Of a stretch of DNA of 64,000 bases, positions 26,935 through 35,063 are shown one piece after another. Under the pieces are notes generated by a model. The model was not told the origin of the DNA and searched no databases. It saw only the letters and a program-made list of their open reading frames with translations. The position numbers and the translations under genes are program-made. How positions within the stretch are numbered: position 1 is the stretch's first letter; the number at the start of each line of letters is the position of its first letter. This stretch comes from Aquimarina sp. MMG016 (lineage in GTDB: Bacteria; Bacteroidota; Bacteroidia; Flavobacteriales; Flavobacteriaceae), in contig NZ_JAGJEA010000002.1 of assembly GCF_018100805.1 (NCBI RefSeq), forward strand, positions 670,375 to 734,374, read 5' to 3'.

Positions 26935-28158
26935 TTATATAATACTGGTCCACAATTTAAAGACAAGCATACCCAGACATATCACCAATCCAAGCATCGC
27001 AATCCAGGATGGATACGTTACAGTTCCCTCAGATACTATGGGGACCGTCTTTTTTATTTTTAGCAGTGCTAAATTTAGTAATGCAAAAAGAAATAAAATG
27101 ATACCACTGGTAGCTTCAGCCAGTCCTCTTAATGGAAAGAATAATGCCAATACCAGTATAATGGCTACTGCCATCAGGGTAGCTTTGATAGGAGTTTGTG
27201 TTTTTGAATGTACTTGAGAAAAGACTGCCAGAGACTCTGATTTTTTTCCCATACCGTAGAGTACTCTTGATGCCATGATGATTTGTACAAGAGCACCATT
27301 AATTCCGGTTAATATACTTACCGCAGTAAGAAAAGCTTTAGAAGAATTCCCGGCTCCCTCGACGACCCTGGCAAGAGGAGTTGATGCTTTGGCCAACTCT
27401 TCCGGAGATACACTTAATATGGCAAAAGTGGATACGATTACGTATATAAGAGTCGTAAGGATTACACTACCTAACATAGCTTTGGGTAGCGAACGCTTTG
27501 CTTTTTTAACTTCTTCGGCCATATTGGCCATATCTTCAAACCCTATAAAAGCATAAAATCCCAGAAATGCCCCGGATAGGATTCCAGTTAAGAGAAATAT
27601 ATCAAAAGAGCTAGTGGTGAACTGGGACGTGACTTCTGAAATGTTTTGCAGGTTATTACTAGCAATAAAAGCCACATATATCAAGGCACCCACCTCGATA
27701 AAGGTAATAATAAGAACAGTCCATACCGATTCTCCTATCCCCCAAATACTGATACTTCCCATAATTACAACCAGTAATACTATGCCCAGAGACTCCGGAA
27801 AAACAACTACGTCCTGTAAAAATCCTATTGTGGCTACTACCAATGTCGCAGCAGATACTACTCCGGTAGCGATGACCACCCAACCGACGACAAATGAGAT
27901 GGATTTTTTTTTAAAGGCTTCCTTGACATATTGTACTTCTCCCGCACTTACCGGGAACCTTGAACTCAATTCTCCATAAGTAAATGCATTGATCAATGCC
28001 AAAATTCCTGCAAATAGAAAGGCCAACGGTGTTACCCACCCTGCCTCTCCTGCCACTTCTCCCAGTAAGGCATAAAAACCTCCTCCTACCATAGTCCCTA
28101 ATCCATAAAAAAGTAGCTTTGGAAATGTAATACTTCTTTTTAGTCCTGTGTTACTCAT
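26935..28158 (-). CDS. APC-superfamily amino acid permease
   Basis: The 407-residue protein has about 11-12 membrane helices. The first helix carries the glycine-rich motif FYGLGTMVGGGFYALLGEVAG, the APC substrate-binding turn, and helix 6 begins GAFLGFYAFIGFEDMANMAEE, with the conserved F.G.E/D pattern. It is an inner-membrane amino acid or polyamine transporter of unknown substrate. No RNA leader is obvious. It stands alone between a repeat cluster and a decayed DUF559 gene. Confidence 0.88.
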   Translation of the reverse strand: MSNTGLKRSITFPKLLFYGLGTMVGGGFYALLGEVAGEAGWVTPLAFLFAGILALINAFTYGELSSRFPVSAGEVQYVKEAFKKKSISFVVGWVVIATGVVSAATLVVATIGFLQDVVVFPESLGIVLLVVIMGSISIWGIGESVWTVLIITFIEVGALIYVAFIASNNLQNISEVTSQFTTSSFDIFLLTGILSGAFLGFYAFIGFEDMANMAEEVKKAKRSLPKAMLGSVILTTLIYVIVSTFAILSVSPEELAKASTPLARVVEGAGNSSKAFLTAVSILTGINGALVQIIMASRVLYGMGKKSESLAVFSQVHSKTQTPIKATLMAVAIILVLALFFPLRGLAEATSGIILFLFALLNLALLKIKKTVPIVSEGTVTYPSWIAMLGLVICLGMLVFKLWTSII

Positions 28159-28340
28159 GGCTTTGATTTTATTACTTGATGCTATACAAGCTTTAGGAAA
28201 GGAGATGTGTTAGAGATCTTAGTATGCATCTCTAAAACAAAGGGTTCTCTAAGATAGGGATTTTACCTCATCTACAGACAGGTAAGGGTATGAACTATAC
28301 AAAACAAAAAAATCTATAAGAAGTCTTCAGCTAGCTGGAT

Positions 28341-29071
28341 TAGAAGTACTTGGGTGTGTTATACACAAACTTACTTTCATACCCTGACACACCCTTACCT
28401 ATTTGGCAGGCAAGCCTAACCTCTCTCGAGAGGGGAATTGTTTCCTTCATACTTTTGGATATAATCCTCAATAGCCAGCAACACATTAAACATATCCCTG
28501 TATACCTTTGATCTGTAAAACTCAGTACAGTAATACCCAACTGATTCATTCTTTTTTCTTTTCTGGTATCTTTCTTCTGCACTTCTATTCACTGATGTGA
28601 ATATCCATCGGCCTCAATACCCAACATCAGTTTATAACAGAAGAAATCAAGAATATAATTATCTATAGGTTTTTGTCTATGAAAATCATAACCATACATT
28701 TGTTTTCGTTTCAACTTTTGCCAAAGTAAAATCTCTGATTTAGTGCTATTGTTCCTAAGTTCACGAGTATACTCTGTTAAGCTTTGGGTTATTCTTTTAC
28801 TCATAAAAACTCCCTTCTTGGGGAGGGTGACTATAAGTATGAAGATGTTAAGGTAATACTACTACCTTTTGAAGTCTAGAGATTATCAATTTGTCAACAA
28901 TACAAACATACAGAAAATCACACACCCCTGCTCTACTACGTTGCACTTCCCTACTCAAGAAGGGAATAACTCCCATAGCTAATTTCCATATTAAGCACAT
29001 ATCCACCTATCTAGAAAGATACTATTAAAATATCAGAATATTGTAGCTCCTAGAAATTCTTGGGTGTGCTA
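28341..29071. repeat. Repeat-bounded cassette around the DUF559 pseudogene
   Basis: Imperfect direct repeats, TAGAAGTACTTGGGTGTGTTA at 28341-28361 and TAGAAATTCTTGGGTGTGCTA at 29051-29071, bound the pseudogene. Inside them are short inverted pieces: CTCTCGAGAGGGGAATT near 28423, TCCCTTCTTGGGGAGGG near 28812 and CTCAAGAAGGGAATAACTCCC near 28953. This resembles a small mobile or palindromic intergenic cassette carrying the DUF559 gene. The non-coding stretch 28805-29072 contains nothing else I can support. Confidence 0.5.
28416..28804 (-). pseudogene. Decayed DUF559 (Vsr-like nuclease fold) gene
   Basis: From the ATG at 28804 the frame gives MSKRITQSLTEYTRELRNN, LWQKLKRKQMYGYDFHRQKP, DNYILDFFCYKLMLGIEADG, the usual start of DUF559 proteins. 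It is cut by a TGA at 28589-28591, then continues in the same frame with LGITVLSFTD. After a frameshift near 28500 the true C-terminus RDMFNVLLAIEDYIQKYEGN appears and ends at 28416. The full-length family protein would be about 125 residues. One nonsense codon and one frameshift make it non-functional. Its flanks carry direct and inverted repeats, as often seen around DUF559 genes. Confidence 0.85.
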
Positions 29072-29072
29072 C

Positions 29073-29255
29073 CTACCAATGTTTAAAGGACATCAGGTGA
29101 AGTTTTACTTCTTCCAGGGTTTCTGCGGTTACTATATAATCATGTCCCATTAAATTAATTTTACATCGGCCATCCTTTGTTGTGAGTGCAGATATATGAC
29201 CAGGGTTGATATAATGCATCTGACCATCCTTGTCTTTAAATTCCATGAATTCCAT
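29073..29255 (-). CDS. Small conserved-looking protein of 60 residues, FlbD-like pattern
   Basis: The sequence runs MEFMEFKDKDGQMHYINPGH, then ISALTTKDGRCKINLMGHDY and IVTAETLEEVKLHLMSFKHW. It has the pattern of small Sm-like/FlbD-type beta-strand proteins: a strand with H.INP, a second strand, the GHDYIV turn, and a final helix with ETLEEV. It is cytosolic. The resemblance to FlbD is by eye only, and no flagellar gene is near. It may start at the second Met (position 4). The gene stops within 2 bp of the repeat that bounds the DUF559 cassette. Confidence 0.6.
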   Translation of the reverse strand: MEFMEFKDKDGQMHYINPGHISALTTKDGRCKINLMGHDYIVTAETLEEVKLHLMSFKHW

Positions 29256-29860
29256 AACGTACTGTTTTTAAGAGTTATACTTATTCTAAGATAGTGAATA
29301 TATTATATTTTTAATAGTAGAATAATGATATATATCAAGTTTTTAAGATATACCAGAGTGTTGTGCTTTGGCAGCACTTCGACACCTGTCCGCCTCAGGA
29401 GGAGGCTCAGTGTGTATGACAACGAAATATTTTTGTCATTCCGGGCCTAGACCCGGAATCCAAAGCAATGTTAGCATGACAAAAACATTCCGTACTTAAC
29501 AGCCCGCGTTAAGTGGGATCCAGAATATATTTTTACTCAAACAATGTTTTATGCTTACACTCAGGGTTCGAGAGCCTTAGTCACCTAACCTTTATCACGA
29601 TACGCAATAGACAATCCGGGCAGCGCATCCAAATCCCCTCTCATCAAGGCTTCTTTCTTTGCTCTCGACCAACCTTATACTTGTTTTTCTCTATAGAATG
29701 CAGTATCAATACGGTTATACTGCTTTTGTCTAAATATGGAATATACTTTACCAGGCTAACAGTACTTGGCAACCCTCTCCGACCACGCTTAGGCGTGGCC
29801 ACCTCTCCCTATTAGGGAGAGGAGCTGTAATATTTTTTTATAGGAATACCAATAGATACC
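29256..29860. repeat. Intergenic stretch with dispersed repeat and two hairpins
   Basis: These 605 bp have no supportable gene. They hold one copy of the repeat TTTTGTCATTCCGGGC...GACCCGGAATCCAAAGCAATGTTAGCATGACA (29431-29482), which returns at 32.9 and 33.3 kb. There is a piece GTTAAGTGGGATCCAGAAT near 29508. Two compact hairpins sit side by side: CCACGC/GCGTGG at 29783-29799 and CCTCTCCCTATTAGGGAGAGG at 29802-29822. They lie just past the end of the YARHG gene but have no T-run on the minus strand. Confidence 0.6.
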
Positions 29861-30595
29861 CTATCCAGCCATCTGGCGTTCTTTTAGGGTAAGTTTTTTG
29901 CCGTCAAAGCTAAAGATCCACCAGGAGTTAAACTCGTCCTCAGAGTGGTAGTCACTACCATAGGCAAAGGGTTCATCCATAATGCTGGAATGCTGCTGAT
30001 CGGCAGTGCTTAGGGTAACTTTGGACCCCTCGATATATAAATGTGTTTCGCGTACGATAAAACCATTATCGATCTTTACCTGATATAGTGCTTTGTCTTT
30101 ATACCAGTTCACATCCTCCAGGTCAATGGCGTTTAGTATTTCTTTAAGCTCAGTAAGAGAATTCAAATCCTCCAGCGCTTTCACTTCTTTGGCTACAAAG
30201 CTTTTTGCCGTTTGTAGATCTTTGGTATTTAAAGCACTCTTAAGTGTTTTAAGCTCTTTAAACAATACTTTACGTTCTGCTTCGATCTCAGCCTGTCGAG
30301 TTTTAAACAGTGTAATATTATATTCTTCGGTTTTATTTAGGGTTACTTTGGCTGGATTGCTATAGTTAGGTTTATACCAAGGTTTCTTTCTAAAATACAA
30401 ACGTAACCGCTCATTTTCGAAAACATACTGATGCCGGGCATAAATCTCATTGCGTAATACATTGAGCTCATATATACTGTTATTGGCAATATCAACCGGA
30501 GTGTATTGTACAGTATCACATTGCGAACAGTCTTTTAATTGGGCATAATTTAACGTGGTTACAAGACTAATAATTATGGTTAGTGTTTTTTTCAT
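29861..30595 (-). CDS. YARHG domain protein, secreted
   Basis: The 244-residue protein has a signal peptide ending near LNYAQL. The YARHG domain spans about residues 35-85: NSIYELNVLRNEIYARHQYV, then FENERLRLYFRKKPWYKPN, matching the family motif (RNEI.ARHGY.F....L..YF....WY), here with Q in place of G. A helical stretch (80-160) follows, with a beta-rich C-terminal part. Members are extracellular or periplasmic and of unknown function. It stands alone between repeat-rich gaps. Confidence 0.85.
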   Translation of the reverse strand: MKKTLTIIISLVTTLNYAQLKDCSQCDTVQYTPVDIANNSIYELNVLRNEIYARHQYVFENERLRLYFRKKPWYKPNYSNPAKVTLNKTEEYNITLFKTRQAEIEAERKVLFKELKTLKSALNTKDLQTAKSFVAKEVKALEDLNSLTELKEILNAIDLEDVNWYKDKALYQVKIDNGFIVRETHLYIEGSKVTLSTADQQHSSIMDEPFAYGSDYHSEDEFNSWWIFSFDGKKLTLKERQMAG

Positions 30596-30650
30596 ATATA
30601 CTTAATATCTAATGATTTGATTTATTGTTGATTTTTTTTTAAGTATTATA

Positions 30651-30870
30651 TTCTTTTTTGCATCGCCCAAAAAAGAATCAAAAAAGTCTAGTCTTGAGAA
30701 ACTTCAGTTAAAAATTTCGTTCATACCGCTAAATTAAATGAAGTTTCGCAACAAAACTCTTTCTTAAGTACTGACCAATTGAATTATAGTACTATATAAG
30801 CAATATTTATTTTGCGAATTTAATTTCACGCTTTATTCACTTCATTTTTGACACTGAATTTTCTTAGGAC
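30651..30870. repeat. Long palindromic dispersed element, copy A (about 220 bp)
   Basis: The stretch begins TTCTTTTTTGCATCGCCCAA and ends with CTTCATTTTTGACACTGAATTTTCTTAGGA. Its left arm (GAGAAACTTCAGTTAAAAAT) is roughly the reverse complement of its right arm (ATTTTTGACACTGAATTTTCTT). A homologous element of almost equal length lies at 33431-33649. The middle is variable. No protein frame is supported. Confidence 0.7.
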
Positions 30871-31021
30871 GTTTTTATACAATAATATAAACAGCAATTC
30901 GATTTTATATCTATACAATTAAGTCTTTTGGTCTAACTTAATAAAGACATAACTAATACCATTTCTCAATTTAAATCATATATTTTCGAAGTACGAATAT
31001 AGGATTTATATGTTAAAATAA

Positions 31022-31199
31022 TGTGAGTTAGATGTAATTCACGAATCTGTAAAAGCCGTCAAATTGAGTGGTTTTTCGCAGTGAAACGAAGAAAAATTGT
31101 ATCGAAATTAGGCTTTGATCTGAAAATTCACTTGTCTTCGATACAATTTTCTACCGAAAATCACTCAGACTGACGTAAATTTTCTTACGTCGAACTCAC
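31022..31199. repeat. Nested inverted repeat element (about 178 bp)
   Basis: The outer arms GTGAGTTAGATGTA (31023-31036) and TACGTCGAACTCAC (31186-31199) are reverse complements with two mismatches. The inner arms run from TTGAGTGGTTTTTCGC (31064) and AAAAATTGTATCGAA (31093) on the left to TTCGATACAATTTTCTACCG (31137) and AAAATCACTCAG on the right. The element can fold into one long hairpin. It lies in the 1.0-kb gap 30596-31616, which also holds the elements listed at 30651 and 31257 and no gene I can support. Confidence 0.75.
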
Positions 31200-31256
31200 G
31201 TTAAAAAATTAACAGTTAGCTATTGATTTAGGGTACATAAAAGAGTAGTACCCCCA

Positions 31257-31525
31257 CCCTTAGAGCTCGGTGTTAGTAGGATCAAAGCCTCCCTGGTCGA
31301 TGGTTTTTGCTCGGTGTCACCGAGCTTTGGACTAGGGTCATCGATGGTTTGGACTACCCTTATCGATGGTTTGATACTCCCCAACCGAAGGGTAAAGCTA
31401 CCCCAATCGATGGTTTACCCTCGGACACACTATGCTCAGCGCTCGAATGCACCGAGGTTTACACTACCCCAAACGGAGGTCTGAAGTCCATCACCCAACC
31501 CTTAGGGGTGGGTTTTGGAGGTTTT
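31257..31525. repeat. G+C-rich block of degenerate ATCGATGGTTT repeats
   Basis: This block is much richer in G+C than its surroundings. It contains four copies of (A/T)CGATGGTTT at intervals of 36, 24 and 43 bp, each preceded by a variant of CTACCC or GGTC. It also has palindromic pieces such as CTCGGTGTCACCGAG (31309-31323) and ACCCTTAGGGGTGGGT. An open frame of 73 codons crosses it, but the peptide only reflects the repeats. The spacing is irregular, so it is not a CRISPR. Confidence 0.65.
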
Positions 31526-31616
31526 TAGAGATATTAGCGTTTTTCTTTAACAGGTTTTGTTAAAATTTTACACAAACCATAAGATTGATTATTAGCACTG
31601 AACCTTATCAAATAAT

Positions 31617-32867
31617 TTACCTGGTTATAATCTTATGTTGATCACATTTTTTATTGCGCAAAGGTTCTGTTCCCACTAAAATGTTGTTAGCAAAAAATGT
31701 GTTTCCTTTATTAAGAGATACTATAGTATAGGTTTGTTGTGTTTTAGGAACAGAACGTATATCTATGACCATACCACTTCCAAAGTTGGTTTGCAACACA
31801 CTTCCTATTCGCAAAGTACCTACTATATCGTAATTATAATCTTTTTGAGTTTTTGTTGGGTCATAAGATACCCACGCTCCATCGGAAGAAATAAACGGAT
31901 GATCTTTGGTACTGGTAATATTAGTACCATTATCTAGTGAAATCTTAATGAGATCCCTGTGCTTTGGATTATCTAGTGCTTTAATCATTGCATGATAATG
32001 CGTTTTGGTATCTAGATCATAAGATAAGACAGTATCACCTACTTGTAGTAGTTCTATAGGTTTCTGTGTATGATCTGCCATCGTAATCATTGTTCCTTTT
32101 GCAAAACAGTGTACATCAATACCATCAAAATAAATCTCAGATATTACGGTGTCCTGGTATTTATCACCAGGATAAACTTCCAGAATTTCGAATTTCAACT
32201 CCCATCTTGGAAGTGTTTTAAGCTGTTCATAATTACTTCTATCACTATTTCCTATGGGATCTAAGGTAAAATGCTGAACTGCTCTTTGATCAGTTAAATT
32301 TAAAATAGCAATAGGTCGATCATCCACAGAAACTTTTAGTTTCCTTATTCGACTATTATTTTTCCATGCCGCACCACTTTTAACATATCCATTAGCTATA
32401 ATAATCTCAGTAATTCTAGGGTTTTCCTGACCAAAACTATAAAGAAGATATTCACCAATACCATGTCCTTCAACCCCTTCAACCCAGGCTGATTTATAAG
32501 AAAAATCATGGGCATTATCAGGAATGTAACTTGATTTACCTTGAGATGATAAATAGGATGACGCACTTAACTCCATTGACTCAACACCGCAATACCAACT
32601 ACATCCTTGATTACCTGCTGCCCAATAATTTCCTTGCATTTCATCAAATAAATTATATATATTCTGGTCTTCTTCTGGTAAATCTTCTAATTTAATGCCT
32701 CTTTCCAGAAGCTCTAGAACTTCTGCATAATGTTTCTCTTCTGCAAGTTGAGCTTTTTCTCCTTCTTCATTTAGTTCTTTAATTTTAGTTGGATATAACA
32801 TCTTAATCTCCTGAGCAGAAATTGTTACTGTCCAAATCAGTAGTAAATAGCTAAGTAATTTATTCAT
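31617..32867 (-). CDS. Secreted NADase-type glycan-binding plus Hint (hedgehog/intein) domain protein
   Basis: The 416-residue protein has a signal peptide to about A18. Residues 75-250 resemble the NADase-type glycan-binding domain (paired Cys in QGCSWYCGVESMELSASSYL, then AHDFSYKSAWVEGVEGHGIGE and TEIIIANGYVKSGAAWKNNSR). A Hint domain follows: HCFAKGTMITMADHTQKPIE with putative catalytic C254, VGDTVLSYD, a TKDHPF motif at 320-325 (H323) and NTFFANNILVGTE at 389-401. Hint domains self-cleave proteins or attach lipids. The terminal His-Asn usually seen at an intein splice junction is replaced by Gly-Thr. It may process itself on the cell surface. It stands alone. Confidence 0.82.
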   Translation of the reverse strand: MNKLLSYLLLIWTVTISAQEIKMLYPTKIKELNEEGEKAQLAEEKHYAEVLELLERGIKLEDLPEEDQNIYNLFDEMQGNYWAAGNQGCSWYCGVESMELSASSYLSSQGKSSYIPDNAHDFSYKSAWVEGVEGHGIGEYLLYSFGQENPRITEIIIANGYVKSGAAWKNNSRIRKLKVSVDDRPIAILNLTDQRAVQHFTLDPIGNSDRSNYEQLKTLPRWELKFEILEVYPGDKYQDTVISEIYFDGIDVHCFAKGTMITMADHTQKPIELLQVGDTVLSYDLDTKTHYHAMIKALDNPKHRDLIKISLDNGTNITSTKDHPFISSDGAWVSYDPTKTQKDYNYDIVGTLRIGSVLQTNFGSGMVIDIRSVPKTQQTYTIVSLNKGNTFFANNILVGTEPLRNKKCDQHKIITR

Positions 32868-33430
32868 AGTTTAGATCATTAAAAAACAAATGTACAATTC
32901 TTATCCTTTTGTCATTCCGGGCTTAGACCCGGAATCCAAGGCAATGTTAGCATGACATTTCGAACTAATGTTGGGACGAAGGTGTCAAACTGAGCCTGTC
33001 TGCCGATAGGCAGGTTTGTCGAAGTCTATTGTCTCCATAGTATATCATCGATAATACAGGTAATACCTCCTCAGGCAAGTTAACGTAAACAACCCCCTCC
33101 GCCTGCGGCACCTCCGCCTAAAAGGGTGAGGAGTTTGAATCCTTATTCATAGCAATATGATAAACAGGATTCACTGCTACTCCATTTTGGCATAATACAT
33201 CGGTATGACCAATAATTTAGTTAGTTAGATGGGTTCTATTAATGGATTGCTGCCTTGCGTCTCCACTAAAGCTTCAGTGATACGCGGACGCAGGAATGAC
33301 AATGGAATATTTTTGTCATTCCGGGCTTGCCTGCCGCCTTAAGTGGGACCCGGAATCCAAAGCAATGTTAGTATGACATTTCAGATTATTGTTGGGGACT
33401 GAGGGGTTCGAAGTCCGAATAGTTATTCTG
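32868..33430. repeat. Repeat-rich intergenic stretch with two TCATTCCGGGC copies
   Basis: No gene is supported here. Copies of the repeat GTCATTCCGGGC ... ACCCGGAATCC ... GCAATGTTAGCATGACAT lie at 32909-32958 and 33313-33380; a third is at 29.4 kb. The 33.3-kb copy carries an insertion (TTGCCTGCCGCCTTAAGTGG) between its arms. Between the copies are other recurrent pieces: CTGAGCCTGTCTGCCGATAGGCAGG, which forms a hairpin, and TTCAGTGATACGCGGACGCAGGAATGA. Confidence 0.65.
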
Positions 33431-33649
33431 TTCTTTTTTGCATTGCCAAAAAAAGAACCAAAAAACGCTAGCCTGAAGAAACTTCTACTAAAAATATCCT
33501 TCGCTTCACTACATAAAATGAAACTTTATTGTATTGCTAAGACTTTAAAAAAATCAATAATAATTCCATAATATTGAGGCGTTCTACACTCCACGAATTT
33601 TATGTTACGCTGCACTCTCTTCATTTTTGACGTAGAAGTTTCTTAGGGC
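33431..33649. repeat. Long palindromic dispersed element, copy B (about 219 bp)
   Basis: This matches the element at 30651-30870. It begins TTCTTTTTTGCATTGCCAAA and ends TCTTCATTTTTGACGTAGAAGTTTCTTAGGG. The left arm GAAGAAACTTCTACTAAAAAT and right arm ATTTTTGACGTAGAAGTTTCTT are near-perfect inverted repeats, better preserved than in copy A. A 60-codon frame inside it is an artefact. Confidence 0.7.
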
Positions 33650-33683
33650 AAATACAATTGTAACCGCCTTAGATGATCTATAT

Positions 33684-34196
33684 TTACTCAAACAAGGTTT
33701 TATTCTTAATCTTAGGTAACATATAATCCATTACCGCTAATATCATCAATACTGTAGTAAGAATTCTATAGTCTCTGGGAATAAGATGATATAACCGTAA
33801 TACAGCCCCAATATATAATACAGCTACCCAAGCTAATTTTAAATAATCTAATCTCTTTTTGATGGGTTTCTTAAAGAAATGAATTCCATAAGATATTACA
33901 ATACCGATGCATCCACCTATCAAAAGAAAAGTACCATAAGGCCAATGCATAACCATAAAAGCAACTCCTATTAACGTAAATGCAAGTAACCCCATGACAA
34001 TACGAGAATATCTGGTTTTAAGAAACGTACCATTACGTAATAACAAAAACATTCCAGCTACCTCGATCAGCCATAACCCTATACGAAACAAAAAATCGCT
34101 GTCTTCAACAGCGGTGAATGAAGATAAAAATAATCCTGTTAGCGCCATAAGAACTCCCAGGATGATTAGGATAGTTAGTGTTTGGTTAGAGAGCAT
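33684..34196 (-). CDS. Small membrane protein with GldL-type MHWPYG motif
   Basis: The 170 residues form about five membrane helices. The third helix ends VMHWPYGTFLLIGGCIG, the motif of GldL N-terminal-domain proteins, which are common in Bacteroidota also outside the gliding machinery. No gliding or type IX secretion genes are near, so I do not call it GldL itself. It is 9 bp downstream of another membrane protein gene. Confidence 0.7.
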   Translation of the reverse strand: MLSNQTLTILIILGVLMALTGLFLSSFTAVEDSDFLFRIGLWLIEVAGMFLLLRNGTFLKTRYSRIVMGLLAFTLIGVAFMVMHWPYGTFLLIGGCIGIVISYGIHFFKKPIKKRLDYLKLAWVAVLYIGAVLRLYHLIPRDYRILTTVLMILAVMDYMLPKIKNKTLFE

Positions 34197-34205
34197 AATA
34201 TATTA

Positions 34206-34898
34206 TTATAAATGATGCATATTTAATTTTATAATTCTGTTCACAGTATCTATAGTACAATAAAACGGTTCCTTTAGGTTATCATCGTTGTTTGCTTTTA
34301 AAAATTCAAAACCTTGAGTATCGTAACACCAAATACCCCTTATCTTTTTAGAATGTATATGATCCCAAACAGGATCAGCATAGTTTTCTGTTCTAATAGC
34401 ATCAAATAGTACAGAATTAATAATTTGATTATGAATAATATTCTTGAATATCGCATCATACTCTAACTCCATAGATATACTATAATCACTATCAAAAGCA
34501 CCTTCTGTATGCTTCACATCATATTTCAACACCTTAATTTTATTGTCTAATTGTAAGCCCGTTTTTTCCAAGATCAAACCAGTGGTTTGTTCCGAAATAG
34601 TTACTTTTTCTTTTAATGTATCAAAAGCCATTACAACTTCAAAAGACAATGTAGCTCCTATGATAAAGAGTAACACTACAAACTGTATAATTGTGATATA
34701 CCACTTACCACTGACTATCTGCCAAAACCAAGAAACCAAACCAATAACAATAGCTATATAAAAAAATGATCTGGTTACTATTCTTACAATCCCCTCATCA
34801 TATTGTAATCCATATACAAAAAGAATACTGATTATCAATACCCCTAATAATGGTAACCACCATTTTCTTACTAGAAATTTATATAAAATCTCTTTCAT
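34206..34898 (-). CDS. Membrane protein of unknown function
   Basis: Four hydrophobic helices occupy the first 95 of 230 residues. A soluble domain follows (from VTISEQTTGLILEKTGLQLDNKI), with SMELEYDAIFKNIIHNQI and a C-terminal IWCYDTQGFEFLKANNDDN. I do not recognise the family. It is the first gene of a two-gene unit with the MHWPYG membrane protein, 9 bp apart. Confidence 0.75.
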   Translation of the reverse strand: MKEILYKFLVRKWWLPLLGVLIISILFVYGLQYDEGIVRIVTRSFFYIAIVIGLVSWFWQIVSGKWYITIIQFVVLLFIIGATLSFEVVMAFDTLKEKVTISEQTTGLILEKTGLQLDNKIKVLKYDVKHTEGAFDSDYSISMELEYDAIFKNIIHNQIINSVLFDAIRTENYADPVWDHIHSKKIRGIWCYDTQGFEFLKANNDDNLKEPFYCTIDTVNRIIKLNMHHL

Positions 34899-34907
34899 AT
34901 ATCAATG

Positions 34908-35021
34908 CTACTTCTTTCTATCAAATCTACGATACTTAACGGATTTCTTACGAGATCTGGGATTTCTGGTACTGGCGCCCAATAATGCTAAAATTGCTAC
35001 TAAAATGATTATGATCCACAT
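34908..35021 (-). CDS. Possible 37-residue membrane peptide
   Basis: An ATG at 35021 opens a 37-codon frame: a hydrophobic helix (MWIIIILVAILALLGAS) followed by a very basic tail (TRNPRSRKKSVKYRRFDRKK) and a TAG. It fills the gap between two minus-strand genes exactly, and the composition (one helix plus positive-inside tail) is that of small bitopic proteins. No strong ribosome site is seen, as is usual in this phylum. Confidence 0.5.
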   Translation of the reverse strand: MWIIIILVAILALLGASTRNPRSRKKSVKYRRFDRKK

Positions 35022-35063
35022 ATTTAATTTGTTTAGCTTAACATCTAAAAATATACAATAGCA

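Noticed and set aside
28340..28582. Separate 80-residue gene next to the DUF559 fragment
   Set aside because: Its start continues the DUF559 domain in the same frame after a TGA, and its end is the wrong frame of the family's C-terminus.
29513..29815. 100-codon frame between the 60-residue gene and the YARHG gene
   Set aside because: It crosses repeat pieces and hairpins, and its peptide has no domain or signal pattern.
31290..31410. CRISPR array made of ATCGATGGTTT repeats
   Set aside because: The repeat is too short, spacings are 36, 24 and 43 bp, and no cas gene is present.
31307..31528. Open frame of 73 codons across the CGATGGTTT block
   Set aside because: The peptide only mirrors the repeat units, has odd composition (many Thr/Pro/Gly) and no gene-like neighbours.
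33389..33571. 60-codon frame inside the second palindromic element
   Set aside because: It lies within a repeat whose homologous copy does not keep the frame.
33684..34196. Gliding-motility gene gldL
   Set aside because: Only the MHWPYG motif and helices match; no gldM or other gliding genes are adjacent, and length and C-terminus differ.
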